Part shown: one piece after another, positions 12,101-25,119 of the stretch
How positions within the stretch are numbered: the first letter of the stretch is position 1
How the letters are laid out: every line of letters begins with the position of its first letter
Program-made: the position numbers and the translations under genes
Notes under the pieces: model-generated
Database searches by the model: none
Told to the model about the DNA's origin: nothing
The model's input: only the letters and a program-made list of their open reading frames with translations
Origin: Climacteris rufus
Lineage: Eukaryota > Chordata > Aves > Passeriformes > Climacteridae
Assembly (NCBI GenBank): GCA_013398175.1
Contig: VZRZ01006827.1
Location: forward strand, 1,032,406 to 1,096,405
Length of the DNA: 64,000 nt
Direction of reading: 5' to 3'

Positions 12101-15100
12101 AACTTGAACACCTTTACATTTGAGCTATTTTCCATTCTGTGACAACAAAACAGATTACTTGTATCTTGGGCTCTATTTTCAGTGTGTTTGTCACCAGATT
12201 GGGTGAACAGGATCACAGTCCTTCTATTCAGTTGAACTGTAGCTCCCTGCATGACCTTTTCAACTAATGTATTTCAATTAGCTGTATGTTCACCTTCTTC
12301 ACACTGCTGAAAGCGGGAAAAATGGATTATTGACAATGTGAAGTATTATATATTTAACCTTTTAGGATGAGAATTTGGACTGGAGTGAAACCGGTCTGTA
12401 GGACAGCTACCAATATTGTACAGGTCAAACTGTGAATAATTCACAGCTTAATTGTGTACCCTCATGTGTATACAGTGACACTTCTGGAGCCCCAAAAATT
12501 CTGTGATAATTAAATAGTCTTTGGAATTTTCTGTTCTTCCCTGATTCTTCGCTTTTCCCCTTTCTATGGCAGCAAAACATGTTCCCCTGGTGTGTGATTT
12601 GTGCAGGGGTGGGGCACTACTGAAGGTGGTTGTCCATCTGCAAGAAATTCTAATTCCAGACCATTGCTAATGTACAGCCAGGCCCAGAGACAGCTTCTGG
12701 TCAGGAAAAGAGCTTATTAGAGGGACAGTACTTCAGGACACTCTCCAAACATAACTAATCCATTTTTTTTGCAAAAATGGGTAGGAATCCCAGAGGAGAA
12801 GCCATATTCTACTGCAGGAGTACTGGCCAACTGCTTCCTCTTCAATCTGTAGGTTTAAAAGCCTTCAAAGACCTCTTGTTAAAATGAGAAGGATGTTGTT
12901 AACTGATGTATTTTGCATATTTGGCCATGGCTCTGTATAAATGTTACAGACATCCTCACTAGAGGATAGGGGGTTTTACCCACCTATGCTGCTCACCACA
13001 GTATCCTGCTGGAAGAGATCCTGGAGTGGGCCACAGGCAACCAGGGATGCTGTTAACTATTTTGCTCCAAAATTGCTATTTTGACCCTGGTACACCACAC
13101 CACCTCTCTGGCTTTCCCTCCTACCTTTTAGCTGCTTTGTCAGTTCATAGCTTAGGCTGTTGCAGGTGGCGGATTAGCTTTACCTGTATGTCTGGATGCT
13201 GGTTAGCCAAATGTTGCTGCACACAATACACCCACTGTGGTGTAAATGCATATTCAGTGATAATTCTGGAGAAATGAGGGAGGAGACCTGAGGGGTTCGA
13301 CCTCAATGAGAGTGTTCATATGAAAAATACAGCATTGCATAAGAGGGTCTTTTTCTTCAGTCCTCTGCACTTCCACACCTTGACCCTACTGTGGCGGAAC
13401 CTGGTACAGTGCTGTACCACTGGCTGCTCAGCAGTTCAGTAACTGTGCCATGGCCAGGTTGAGCAGGGAGGAGACCTGCCAGCCCACATGGGGCAAGCAG
13501 TGCAGACATTGCACTACATGCAGCTCTGAAGAGGCAAAGAAAATGTACTTGCAACCGTCATTGCTCAAAGCACAATTTGGACCCTAGGAGAAGGGACTGA
13601 ATAACTTCTGGTTTTCAGCAAACATAAGTGACAACCTATCAACCCCAGCAATTGGTTTCTATCAGCTTATATTGGTTACATTTTCAAAGCTATGTTCAAA
13701 AGGAAAAGGGCAGAAAACGCAATGCTTCAATGATACTGTCATTTGGTAGATTCCCTTAATAAGCCAGCTGTGAACAGATGAAATTGCTTTGTGAACCTGC
13801 TACATGGAGCACACATTCCTTGTAGCTTTCTCATGCAGAGGAATAGAGGCTGAGGCTAGAAAATGCCCTGTAGAATAGCCAAACAATTCTGCCAAAAATA
13901 CCCCATGTTCAGGGAACTCCTTTGGAAAGGTGTGAAGGAGGAGTGCATGCAATGCACTCTAGCCAAACCATGCTCCTATAGCAGAAAGGAGGGCAGGGAG
14001 ATAAGCCAGATAGGGGAGAACAAAGTAAGTGCCAGTTTGATATACAAGCACGTAGCAAGTTTTAAGCCTGGCTCCTGCCCTTTTCTGTGTGTAATAAATG
14101 AAATGACCTTCCAGTTAAAGTGTAAGAGATTGAAAAAGACAAAGCAGAGTAGTGAGGCTCTTTTTCTCAGTGTATACTTACATTAGAATTCTGCTCTCAC
14201 ACTCTTGCAAAGGAAAACTGTAGCTTGAAGAAAAAACAACATAGCATTAAGCCATCCTGGTGTCAAATATTGTAAAAGAAAACAGTTAACGACACTGCAT
14301 TCTCATTACCAGCTTTGGGTATAATAGCCTCCCTCCCTCATACCAAACAGGATTTCTTAGTACTCTTTTGTGCTTGTCTCCAACTTGGCAATTCCACCCA
14401 ACCCGATGCTCATAAACTCTAACTCCTTTGTCATTCCCAGGTATTTTCTCTGGGTTTTGCTTTTATTGTGACCTGAAACTATTTTATGACTGAGTTCTAC
14501 TGTTGTTGTGTGTACAGTGGGTAATGAAATACTTTTATCTGTATCTGCATCTTTTGGTTCTTTATTTTATTCTCTTGGCTTAATGACATTACTGTGAGCA
14601 CCACTGGGACTCTTATGCAGATGTGCTGCATACTGGAGAAGTTGCTGCTTCAGGATAAGCCATTACTTTTTGTTGCCCCCACAGGCCTTGGAAAGATAGC
14701 TATTACAAACAACTTCCTGCAAGTTACCTTGTGAAAAATATGTTGTATGTCAAATTAACTTCTCAGCACAGGTCTCAGCTAATCATACCCAGGACATCTT
14801 CCTAACGAAACTCAAAGGGTACCCTGAGTTTTAATTAAAATCAAATATGTAATTGTGCTTAGTTTACTACACAGAGATTATCCACAAAATAATATTAAAT
14901 GCTCTTCTTCCATTTCTGACAGAATAAATGAAGTTGATTTGTTTCTCTATGTAATGTTTATTAGTGGGGAAACTACATTTTAATTGATGTTGACAAATAT
15001 TTTGATTTATGGGATATTTAGCATAGCACATAGTCCAGAAAGCATGTCTGCTTAACTTTATATTTTTAGATGTTTTTGCTTTAGGAGAGTGAATCAGCTG

Positions 15101-17793
15101 CCTGTCCCTGGATAATCTTCAGTCTAAAGCATATTAAAGGGAATCACCAGATTGAGTCCCAACTAGTAAAGAGAGCCATCTGTTAGGGAAAGATCTGAGC
15201 AGTAGGCTATATATGGTACTTGCCAACCCACAGAGGGCAAAAAGATCAACTGGAAGAATGGCAGTATCTAGGGGATTATATCTAGAAAATGGTTAGCTCT
15301 CCAGCATCTAAATCATGCATTTTTAATTCATCACATGGCAGACAAACAAGTCAAACATTAATTGGCATGATAAAAGGGAGCTCATCGCGTATTCTGCACC
15401 CTTCAATACGGAGAGCCGTGCTTGCCAGACAGCCTAGACAAAACTTCCAACTTGATTTTTGCAAGCACCAGAAATGAGATCTGTGGGCAGCCATGCCTCA
15501 ATGAATGCAAAAATAAATAAATTTTTAAAAAATAAAAGAAGGTACTGAAAGTGCGCAGTGCAAGCATTAGTTTTTAGGAACATTATAGATTATATTTTTG
15601 GTGATAAAGAATTACTGCAATAATTGTAGCTTCCTTGAGCAAACAAAAATAAGAATCTGACTCAGCTGTGACATGAATAGTTCAACTAGATAAAGAATAC
15701 ATTTTTATGTATTCTGGAGTTTGAGAAATGCTATTATGACAACTGACAGACTCTAGTGAATGGAGAAATGTATCCTACCAACAATAGAAAGGACTAGAAA
15801 ATGCCATAAGGGTATTTGCTGTGGGACTCACACGTCATGATCATTTTAATCTCTAGTAGTCTCGATAAAACCGCTTGATCCATGTATTTTTGCTTCATGT
15901 TTGTATTTTTCTGTAAGTTTTGTTTTCAGTGTCTGTTATAAAAAAAAAGTTAAGGTAGCCTAGGCAGAAGATTTGGAATATCTAGACATCTAAAAATGGT
16001 GTGTCTCAGTCCGGACAAGGTCACCATAAACTCTCTGCAGCTGCACTGTTTTAGCCCACACTGAAATAGGAATTTTCTCTCAAATGAGAAAAATTCTCAG
16101 GAGGGAACTCTTTTTAATTTATCAAAGTACATATGCAAGAGCAAAGCATATTTTAGCAAAGTGCTGGTTCAACATAGGGATGGTAAAACTGGTCAATTTT
16201 TGATTACTAGCATTTTGATTTTCCAGTTCACAAAATTGTTTGAAAAGTCCATCTGTTTGTTTGATGGATTGCGGTGGAGTAGCTGTAAAATGATTGAGAA
16301 CCTGCAGATTCTGAAAAATGTAATATACATCTAGAAAAACTGTTACATATTTTGAGAAAGTGTCTTTCATGCTCTTTCTATATCTGTTCCTGAGCCAAAA
16401 GCTGCTGAAGGACCTGAAAGGTGGTGTTCCAAAGTTATATTAAAGAAATAGGCTTTTTTTTGGAATGTGAAACAGCAACTACTCAGTTTAGATAGTTTTA
16501 TGGATTAGATGAGTTTTCTTTCATGATTATGCTTGGTCAGGGTCACTCAGGAATATTTTTTAGAGGTCAGGATAATTTCCCAGAGTTCCTTCATCCTCCT
16601 CAACTGAAGCAGATAAGTGAATATTGCAGAAAAATTTACACAGAGTGAGCAAATCTTTAATGTATGCAGCTACAAACATTCCTGAGAACAAAAGCAAACT
16701 GCATTATGAGTGTTGCAGAGCTTAATTTTAAGGTGTCCAGTTGTTCACAAAGACTTGTAAAACCAAAAAGCAGAGAAACTATTTTTGTAGTAAAGGTCAT
16801 TGTATTTTATTAACATTTTAATTACTAAATATCTGCCACCAAACTAAAAGTCCCATCACCAAGCTTGTTGTATTTTATGTAGAAATCAATGCAATCTAAG
16901 GTTGTAAAAGTCGATGAAATAACACGTCACCCAACTTGGCCCACATGGTGTAGGTGGTTCTCATCTTGAGGTGGTGCAATGAAAGTTGGATGTGTGGAAA
17001 CAATTTGAAAAATGCAGTCTAACTAGTAAAAGAAGGCTGTGGGTGGACATGGCACCAGACAACCCCCCACGAAACCTCTCCAGTGCAGATATTCATGAGT
17101 GAGGACCAAGGGTGAGGCTGGACAGGGTGCAGGGCTCTCCTGGGGGCAAAGAAGCACTGGAGTAACATGAAGAAAGCCAAATGAATATAAGTCCATCTGG
17201 ACAGTCAGCAGCTTAGACCAGACAGGAGGGAGGTGCTGGCCCCAGAGAAGGGAGGAGGAGATTTTGTCATGATTTTCACAGTGGAGACAGCAGCAGACTG
17301 CTCAGACAGAGGTGAACAAGGCACCTTCAGTGTAGCAAACACTGCCTGATCAAAGAGACACTTAAGCTGCATTCAGCACAAGGCAACTTTCTAGTCTACA
17401 AAGAAATCAGCTAAAGGAGAACCTAAACTGGATCTGTCAGAGTGATTCAGCCAGTCATTATTTCATTAAGTATTTGATCAAATTACTCAAACTTTCAGGC
17501 AATTTGTCAACTGACTGAAAATGAACACCAGACATCTGACTAAATGCCTGAATAATGTACTGTATTAAACAGTCAAATAAATAAGGGTTTTAACAGACAG
17601 TGTATAGTGTGCTCTCAAAAATGAGATTTCTTTCACCCCTCATGTCAAAGATTGGCTTTCCCTTCTTTCAACAAGTGAGGAAGGACACCTTGTACTTCAT
17701 TGCCTGTATCTGCTTGGTTTGTAACTTGTCCAAACCCTCTCTGCTGAAGGGCAGTGACAGGTGGGCAAGGGCTGCAGTGTACCATCTTCTGTG
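9139..17793. other. Gene-free stretch
   Basis: Contains a poly-A run (9488-9503), AT-rich unique sequence and a small CpG-containing patch at 15289-15480. The 121-codon ORF at 9635-10000 and the 107-codon ORF at 13863-14186 have no recognisable domains or exon signals and are probably random. Confidence 0.5.
15289..15540 (+). other. Non-repetitive CpG-containing patch followed by an A-rich tail
   Basis: A 62-codon open frame with several CpGs (ATCGCG, ATACGG, GCCGTG) lies in CpG-poor surroundings and ends before an AAATAAATAAA-type A-rich stretch. It could be a conserved non-coding element or the tail of an old retroposed sequence. Nothing in the peptide is recognisable. Confidence 0.25.
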
Positions 17794-18858
17794 TCAGTCA
17801 ACACTCCGGCCTGGAATATGAGATGGGGAAGGATGCTCTTCAGGGCCTGGAGAAACCACTTCGTCTCCTTCTGTGGAGCTTTTCTTATGCTGCCTCTCTC
17901 TCAGAGCTGATTGCATGTACCCACTTGCTGGAGCAAAGATGGGTTGAGTGATTTCTGTAGTTTGATTACAGCTTCTGTTTTGAAGTTCTTTGCTGAGCTC
18001 TTTTACCATCCTTTGGTGACCATATTTAATTAATTCTTGAAAAAAAGAGAGATGTCTTTGCCAAGTAACTTCTCTCACAGACAGGTCTTTTCAGGTTGTA
18101 CACTCAGGCCCCTGAGTAGAAACTTAGCTGCATGCAGCAATATTTTCTATCAGAGCTTATAGGGAGGTTGCACAGTTAAGCCCATCACGTCATGCCTGCT
18201 TGGGGAATGAGAAGTACTGTACCGAAAGGCAAAGAGCAAACCAGTATTTTCTCATGCTTGTCTGCACAGCCCTCTGGTGAGCAAAGGAACTCCAGATCCA
18301 AGTTCTCCCTGGAGAGTTAGTGATTAACACAACCCTTTCCTGTGTTTATTCAAAGAGAGGGATGAAGAAAAATGACCATCCCTATGAGCATTGCTGGGCC
18401 CATCATGCACTGCTGGAGCTGATGTGTTTTGCTGGCTGTGACATAGAGTCTTATGAGAGATTTGAATATAGGCAGTAGCTTCACGGTGGATTTCCTAAAC
18501 TGCAGAAATTCAAAAAAATATTCTGCAAACTGAAAATGAAACATCTGTCTTTGGGAAAAGGCTTTCCCAAAGACTTCTTCATATATATTCCTGTGGATTT
18601 CTTTGTTGCTCAACTTCAAGCAGAACACAGCTTGCAGGAACCTTCTGAACTCCCAATCCCCCCTTTTTCCTTTGATGCAAAGAAATTGCTTGAGAATCCA
18701 TGGCTGTCCAGCAGTTCCACATGGAGGAAAAAAGACCTGCTATGAGTACTGCAAGCAGTTCTCTTCATTGCCAGAGTGAAGTCATTCATAAATGGCATCG
18801 TGTTGGTATTTCTGGAGGGCTGCCTCATCCAAAAGGTTTCAGAACATACCTTACTCAT
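17794..18858 (-). other. Cluster of overlapping minus-strand ORFs, origin unknown
   Basis: Three minus-strand open frames (18616-18858, 18350-18628, 17794-18078) lie head to tail over 1.06 kb in different frames. The last (94 codons) has an amphipathic charged start (RHLSFFQELIKYGHQRMVKE) and a Ser/Pro-rich tail. The arrangement could be a frameshifted retrocopy or old transposon fragment, or chance. No family was recognised. Confidence 0.22.
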
Positions 18859-20650
18859 CCAGATGAGTTACTACTTCCATTTATTCCAAGCAAGAGGCCA
18901 AAGCTAAAACAAAAATTAACGTGTTTGTTAACTTCCCTCTTATTTATGTTTGTTAGCTTTTCTCTTATGCACAGTTTATATTACAATGAATTAAAAAATA
19001 ATAATAGCTAATCACGGCTTGGCAGGGATTTTTAATGGATTTAATTTTTCTCTATCATGCTTACACGTAATCTCTAGCATTCAATGTTTTATGGGCTTGC
19101 TATCACTTGTAGTGTTTGCAGTGTGTGCCTGGAGTGCTTGCAGAATAACTGGTGGAATTACAAATTCCTCCAAGACCAACAGGTGCTGGTTCTCATTCTC
19201 AGGCCAAGAAGCACACGTCCTGTGTCTGGCTGGTTTAGTATGATTCACATCATAGGGGTTTTTTTCTTTCCCACAACCACTTTGAGGGAAGGAAGCATTT
19301 AATGGAATTACTTACATCACAGTCAGTAGGTGGCATGGAAACAACGCTCAGGCTCAGCCCTTGAACTGCCCTTGTTGTGCTGAAGCTGACAGACTCCACA
19401 TGTTTTTTGTCAAAATGAAAGGTGGCCGCCTTTCATCACGTTGTGACATATTACATACAAAATTACCAAATTATTACACATTAAATAGGAGAACCTGAAC
19501 ATTGCCCTATGTGGGCATGAGTGATGTACATGTCACCTGTGGAGGGGATCAGGACAGAGTGGGGTTCATCATTCTACCCACACAGGTCCTGACACTGTCC
19601 AAGTGGGGGGTGGCTTTTTATGAAGCATGAATCCATTGTAATGCTCCAAAACAGTGAGGATTGTTGGTCCATGCAGTGCAGGAAGCACAGTTTCTATAGT
19701 AACCAGTTCTGTGTCATTTTTTGTGTGTTTCTGTAATAAAAAACTATATATATATATATGTGCATTACTTTTATTCGATTATGGTACCTTCGAAAAGCAT
19801 TGTTCAGCTTTTTACCTCAGAATCAACAGTTTAATTTCAGAGTGGGTCGGTACCAAAATGATGATCATTATTATTCCAGATGTTTCTTCGGTGGCCTTTG
19901 TGAATTTACTGATGGTCCCAGCTCAATAGACAGTGACAGGTGTCTACACTATTAGCGTCTACTACAATTAGTACTAATTGGTACCTCTATTGGCACTGGA
20001 GGTTGGCTAAGAATTTAATGGAAATGACATGAACATGCTCTCTCCTGTTCCTCCCTTCTTTCCCCAAATAGAGAGGAAAACATGTCTGAAATAAGTCCTC
20101 ATGGTCAAAGTAAAGAAGAAAGTTTCAATATTTATTACTTGGTTTCTTCCTGAGTGGTGGCTTAATGGAAGCATTCAATCTCTGAGACTTCCAATTTGGC
20201 ACTTTTCAGGTGAAATTTTCATTACTAGTCTAATTTTTTCCAGGTGCACTTCTGCAGCTGCAAGGTATTGTGCCATAATTTAGCACCTGCAGTTCTTTCT
20301 AACAGCAAGAATTTCCAACCAAGAAAACAAAGCTTGGGTCCAGCCTTGATTTAAATAAAAAAAATTTTAAAAAGCAATCCGGTCACGAAAGGAGTAACAA
20401 CAACGTGCTTTTAAAGAAGGTTTAATCAAGAAAAAGTGTTATCAATACAATACTCTTTGTTGATAAGCTTTAACAAAAAGAGGAAGGAATCTCTGTGTAT
20501 TGCATTTTAAAGGATTTTCTGCAAGACTGTTTGTTTGCTTAATTGTTAGTCCCCTTTGTAGAAAAATCTCACCCATTTGTTAATTTGTTTCTTTTCTTCT
20601 TATGCCTGACAAAACAACTCTAACCATGTGAAATTGTTCTCTTGTGATAG
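18859..20650. other. Gene-free stretch upstream of the first dynein-like exon
   Basis: Includes a (TA)n run (19745-19760). A P-loop-like string GPCSAGST at about 19666-19689 was examined and not accepted. No exon was recognised. Confidence 0.5.
19745..19760. repeat. (TA)n short microsatellite
   Basis: An alternating TA run within gene-free sequence. Confidence 0.85.
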
Positions 20651-20750
20651 GGGGAAAGGTTTTTTTATTTACGCCTGTGAAGTTAGTTGAAAGTCTTAGA
20701 AACGTGAAATTTATAGTAAGTTCAAAACAGGCGAATTACACTCCAAGTAA
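20651..20750 (+). pseudogene. Candidate DNAH exon, AAA3 P-loop to beta-strand segment
   Basis: After an AG at 20649-20650 the frame reads GGKVFLF, about 20 residues later ESLRNVKFIVSSKQ, then NYTP. This resembles the stretch after the AAA3 Walker A of dynein heavy chains (GKT/S, then a helix, then a strand ending in FSAQTT). The Walker A Ser/Thr would be Val (GKV), which is not competent for nucleotide binding. Two donors are possible. GTAAGT at 20747 is canonical but leaves a phase that does not join the next exon. GTGTTG at 20751 is weak but joins the T at 23760 in frame. A second internal GTAAGT lies at 20716. The match is moderate and short. Confidence 0.42.
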
Positions 20751-23585
20751 GTGTTGGCAGCCCTTTATCTTTTCCTTGTTTTCCATATTTAATTCCACTC
20801 TTGAAAGATGGAATATGCATCATTTCCCCATCGTCTCTCTCTGGTTCACATTGAGTGAAGTGTTTTGAATTAATTATGTTAAATTATTAATAGCTCAAGA
20901 TTTGAAAACATTACTGGATTTGAGTAATGTTTTATCAGGCAGTAGCTGTATGATAATTCTGACGTTTTCATAGAGTAGAGTACACTTCCAGTTGATAGGT
21001 AAAAATTATGACTATATGCTGAAAGCATGGAGTTCAGTTCATTGTGAAGCATAATAAACTAATGAACGTTTAAGCTGCATATTAGAAAAAGGCTCCTGTT
21101 AATGAATAGACTCCAGGAGAAACAATGAAAGCACCATTTCTTAGGTCATGTAAAATGAACTGTACAGATATATAGAATACAAAACAGCTCCATATTGGTA
21201 GGGACATGAATGACTCAAGAAGTCTTTTCTGCATATAATTCCTGTGATTCTCTGATTTCACATATTATCTGATGTATCACCTCTATCTGTCAGTAATTAA
21301 CTGATGGCTACTTACAGTCCATTTGTCAGGGAAAATGGAAAATACTGTTAACACTAGGGCCTCAAAACATGGCTGTGAGCTGCTAGAATTATTCTAGCAT
21401 AAAGGGCCAAATACAAAGTTTATCTTCTGTTACATCTCCCTGACATTTTAACTAGGGTTATAAAATAAATTGTCACCTAAATCAAACTGTATTAATTTCA
21501 AGTATTATTTTGAGCCCATTTTATGGCCCTACAACCATCCAAAAGCATTTAAGGGAGAGGCAAGACAGCTGACAAAAGACCCTAGAATTAGTTCTATAAT
21601 TATTTGCACAGGGAAAATGGCTTCTTTCCACAGTCAGACCACAGTGTACTTCTTGATACATTTCACCAGCCTCGCGTAATAAACCCTGTGGAGGAATTAA
21701 AGAGCCAAGAAATATAGGTTAGACTCACAAGACAGATGCCAGCACTTAGCATTCATTTCAATCCCCCCCATCCTGCCCCTCCTGCTCTGACTCGGGCTCT
21801 CTGGCTGCCTGTGCTTCCCTGCTGGGAGCTGGGGACCCAGGCTAAGGCCACCCCTCCACCTGGGCAGGGACTTATGCCATTTCTCAGGAGAGCTGCCCTA
21901 CCCAGGTCATTTCCTGAGGCTGACACACTTCCTTGTTTCTTCTGTTAAGCAACAAGCTGTTACATGGGCTGATGAGGAATAAGAGCAGAGGGGTGCCTAA
22001 CTTTCCTCAAAAAAGTGAGATTTTGCCTTGCTCTGATACTTGAAGTCTCCTGGTGGACAAGGTCCTTGTATAGAAGAGTTGGTATGTGGTGGCGTGGAAC
22101 CCTTTTTTCTCACTGTATGGAGAAGCCTCAAGCATCCAACTTAGAGCTGTGGTTTCCTTAAGAAGGCAGAGTGCCTAAAAGCTGTGTGTGGCATGACCTA
22201 AATCTCCCCAGTGGATCTAGACCCATCTGACTAACAAGCCTTAGAATAAGAGACAAAATACATATATCTCTGTCCTTGTATATTTAACCATAAAGGATTA
22301 TATTTCCTAAGGTATTTAGACATCTGTTGAGTCATGTAACTGCTAAAGTGATTTTCAAATGTACCTTAGTAGGTTTGACAGCCAGTTCTTATTTCAAAGA
22401 GTTATTTAGACAGCCAGGAAGATTTTCAAAGTGTTTATCTATTTCTCTGAGTATAGTACTGAAAACCCAGCCCAGAGCCTTTTGCAGGGAGAAGCATGAT
22501 TCTATTAATATGCATCTATAACATCAAAACACCCATTCACTGGCCATTTTATAATATATTCTATATGTCTTGGTATCTGATTCAATATTCACAAGGACTC
22601 ATGCAGGACTGGGCTTTGCCAAGATGAACTACACCTTCTTCATAAGAAGCAAATGCTTTACTCCTCTTCTAGTCAGTAAGTTTTCAGGCTGTTTCACCAC
22701 TTTCACTGTTGGTAGCTTGTATTTCAACTCTGCTACTCTGCTTCCTGTCCTTCATTGCTAGATCTTCCTCTATGTTAGAGATTTCCTAGGGACCCAGCAC
22801 AACAAGTTCAGCTTGAGAAGAAGTAGAACCAATATTTTACTTTTGACTCCTTATCTTATATAGTACCCACAGTGGAGGACATTATCCTTTTTCTGACACC
22901 CCAACCAAATATTTCTGAGGGGGGAAAGAAAAAGGGAGGAGTTTTTCAAAGCCTTTAATTAAATTTTTTGTTACATTACATGCAGAAATGCAGGGTATCA
23001 TAGCTCTCTTCCATTTACGTTGTTGCTTCAGAGTGTCCCAAGTATTTGTGATGCAATAAGGACACAGGCTGGTAGAACTGAAGCAGTCTGCTCTGTGGTT
23101 GCCTTTAGTTCAAGTTCTCATTGTCTTGTAATTAGCTGGAGTGAATGCATCTCCCCAGCAGCACACTGTGCACCACAACATGCTTTGGAATGAGGTGCAG
23201 GACTGGAAATAAAAGCGTTTTACTCAGGGTGCCAAAGAGCCGACTGTAGGTGCAACACTGAAATTCACTTATTATAAGCCTTTTTGCCTAATTAATTCCA
23301 TTGATACATTCAAGATCATCAGAGTTCTGTTGATAGTCTTTAAGAAAGGGGTTTTTTTCTTTTCCTTTCTTTTCTTTGTTTAAACTGGAGTCATTTTATT
23401 AGCTTGTTTACTTCAGAACAACATGCCACCTTTGATTAAATTCCATGTGGATTTATAACTATGTCCTCCCCATGTTTCTGTGACCTTTACGGCACATCTG
23501 ATAAAAATAAAAGGTCATGGATTCCAAAAGAACTGGTTCTAATAATAATGTCAGGCAGGCTCCCCAGAAAGTGTGTGATTTCCCT
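20751..23585 (+). other. Putative dynein intron
   Basis: Lies between the two AAA3 segments. It has a GC-richer patch at about 21760-21930 but no recognisable repeat or exon. Confidence 0.4.
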
Positions 23586-23724
23586 CTTTTTCTTTTCTTT
23601 TCTTTTCTTTTCTTTTCTTTTCTTTTCTTTTCTTTTCTTTTCTTTTCTTTTCTTTTCTTTTCTTTTCTTTTCTTTTCTTTTCTTTTCTTTTCTTTTCTTT
23701 TCTTTTCTTTTCTTTTCTTTTCTT
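23586..23724 (+). repeat. (TTTTC)n microsatellite, about 28 copies, just upstream of the AAA3 exon
   Basis: A near-perfect pentanucleotide array of about 140 bp ends some 35 bases before the acceptor of the 23760 exon. It effectively extends the polypyrimidine tract. Long Lys-Arg-Glu or Phe-Ser-Leu ORFs on both strands here are translations of the repeat, not genes. Confidence 0.97.
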
Positions 23725-23759
23725 CCAATCTCTCGCTCTCTTTTTCTTCTTTTTCAAAG

Positions 23760-23954
23760 TAAGATGAAAATTAACATGGATAAAATTAATGGTTTAATTT
23801 TGCAAGAGAAAGAAGAGGGTTTACAGTGCTCCACCAGGGAAAAGGGCTTTGTCTTTGTTGATGACCTAAACATGCCTGCCAAGGAGAAATATGGTGCCCA
23901 GCCTCCCATTGAACTGCTGCAGCAATGGATTGACCATGGCTACTGGTTTGACAG
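23760..23954 (+). CDS. DNAH exon, AAA3 Walker B segment, open and well conserved
   Basis: This is the clearest coding segment in the window. An open frame of about 65 codons contains [20 protein letters not shown] followed by [15 protein letters not shown]. This is the signature around the AAA3 Walker B (hydrophobic strand, then DD) of axonemal dynein heavy chains; the NMPAxExYGxQPPIELLRQWxDHxxWYD pattern is diagnostic of the family. The acceptor is the AG at 23758-23759, or possibly the one at 23762-23763. The donor is GTGCAA at 23955, inside the codon after Asp, so the exon ends in phase 2. The pyrimidine tract of the acceptor runs directly into a large TTTTC microsatellite. The N-terminal third ([15 protein letters not shown]) is less typical than the core. 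The frame is intact, so either this exon is still constrained or the locus was inactivated recently. Confidence 0.85.
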
Positions 23955-25119
23955 GTGCAATAAATATTAATTAGTGTGCTTGGCTACAGAGGAGTAATGA
24001 TATACACTGTTTCTCTGAAGCGTTAAATTGTAGTGTTAGTCTTTTATAATTCCTCATCTTCTCAGTCACAACAGGAAAACACTCTGAGTTACACGACTCC
24101 CTGTACAGGAAAAGGAATAAAGGCTTATATGTTGCAGTGAATTACAACATGAGAAAGCCAAGACTATATGGGAGAAAGGCAGAACATGCATTTTCGTGTT
24201 TTTGAGAGAACATCAGTTTTTAAGCCAGCACAAAACACTTTCAAATAAATTTTTAGTTCCTAGTTGTTAAGGACTGAAACAAAATCATTTGTCTTTCAGC
24301 AAATGACTTTGAGGTTGGAATGCAGTTGAAGATGCTTTTCTAGAGCGTAGTCAGTGTTTATAAGGGCATGTCATAGGCACTTTCCTGCATGATTCATGGT
24401 AATACTGATTGTCAGAAAGACTTCAAATTCTCCCTTGTTTATGTCTCATGTATATGAACATAAAATATTTCTATTGTTTGAGAGTGAGCCTACTTAATCT
24501 GCAGCTTTAAAAAAATATCTAAATTTGAACAGGAAAAGTAAAATAGCACCAGCCTAGCACTTCTCCTTTACAGAGCTTGACTATTAGAAAAATGCAACCA
24601 CACTTTATGATACACTTGATTATATACAACTAAGGTATAAAGCAGCTGCACTTTAGCCAAAATAATGGGCCATTAACTAAGAACCGGTGCTTCTTGTATG
24701 ATTTATTATTACTATAATTCGCAATTATGCTTAAACCTCTCATTAGGCACATTACCATACTGAAAATCTTGTTTTCTAGTAATGCATTTTTAACATTGTA
24801 TTACAACTTCACATGGCAGTCTCAGACTCTGATCCCTCTGTGCTTTTCAGGAAAGTGGTATGAAAGTTGACAGGTACTGTCTGCATTTCAATTGGAACTC
24901 CTACCTTTCTTTTTACCCTAAATCAAATAAAATAAAGGCTTCAGCTTTTCTGTCGTTCAATACAAAAGAGTAAGGAAATAGAAAATGAGAAGTGTGGGTG
25001 TTTTCAAATCCGATGTTTTCTCAAAACTATAGAATGTTTCTTAATATTTTCAAAGTGAATTTGCACTTGAAGCTTAAAGCATTATGTAGAACCATTTTAC
25101 TGTTTTATACTGAACTTGG

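Noticed and set aside
19654..19700. P-loop-like string (V-R-I-V-G-P-C-S-A-G-S-T-V)
   Set aside because: It lacks the essential Lys (Ser instead), has no dynein context on either side and no good splice sites. The 20651 segment fits AAA3 better.
23459..23757. Long Lys-Arg-Glu and Phe-Ser-Leu ORFs on both strands
   Set aside because: Pure translations of the TTTTC microsatellite.
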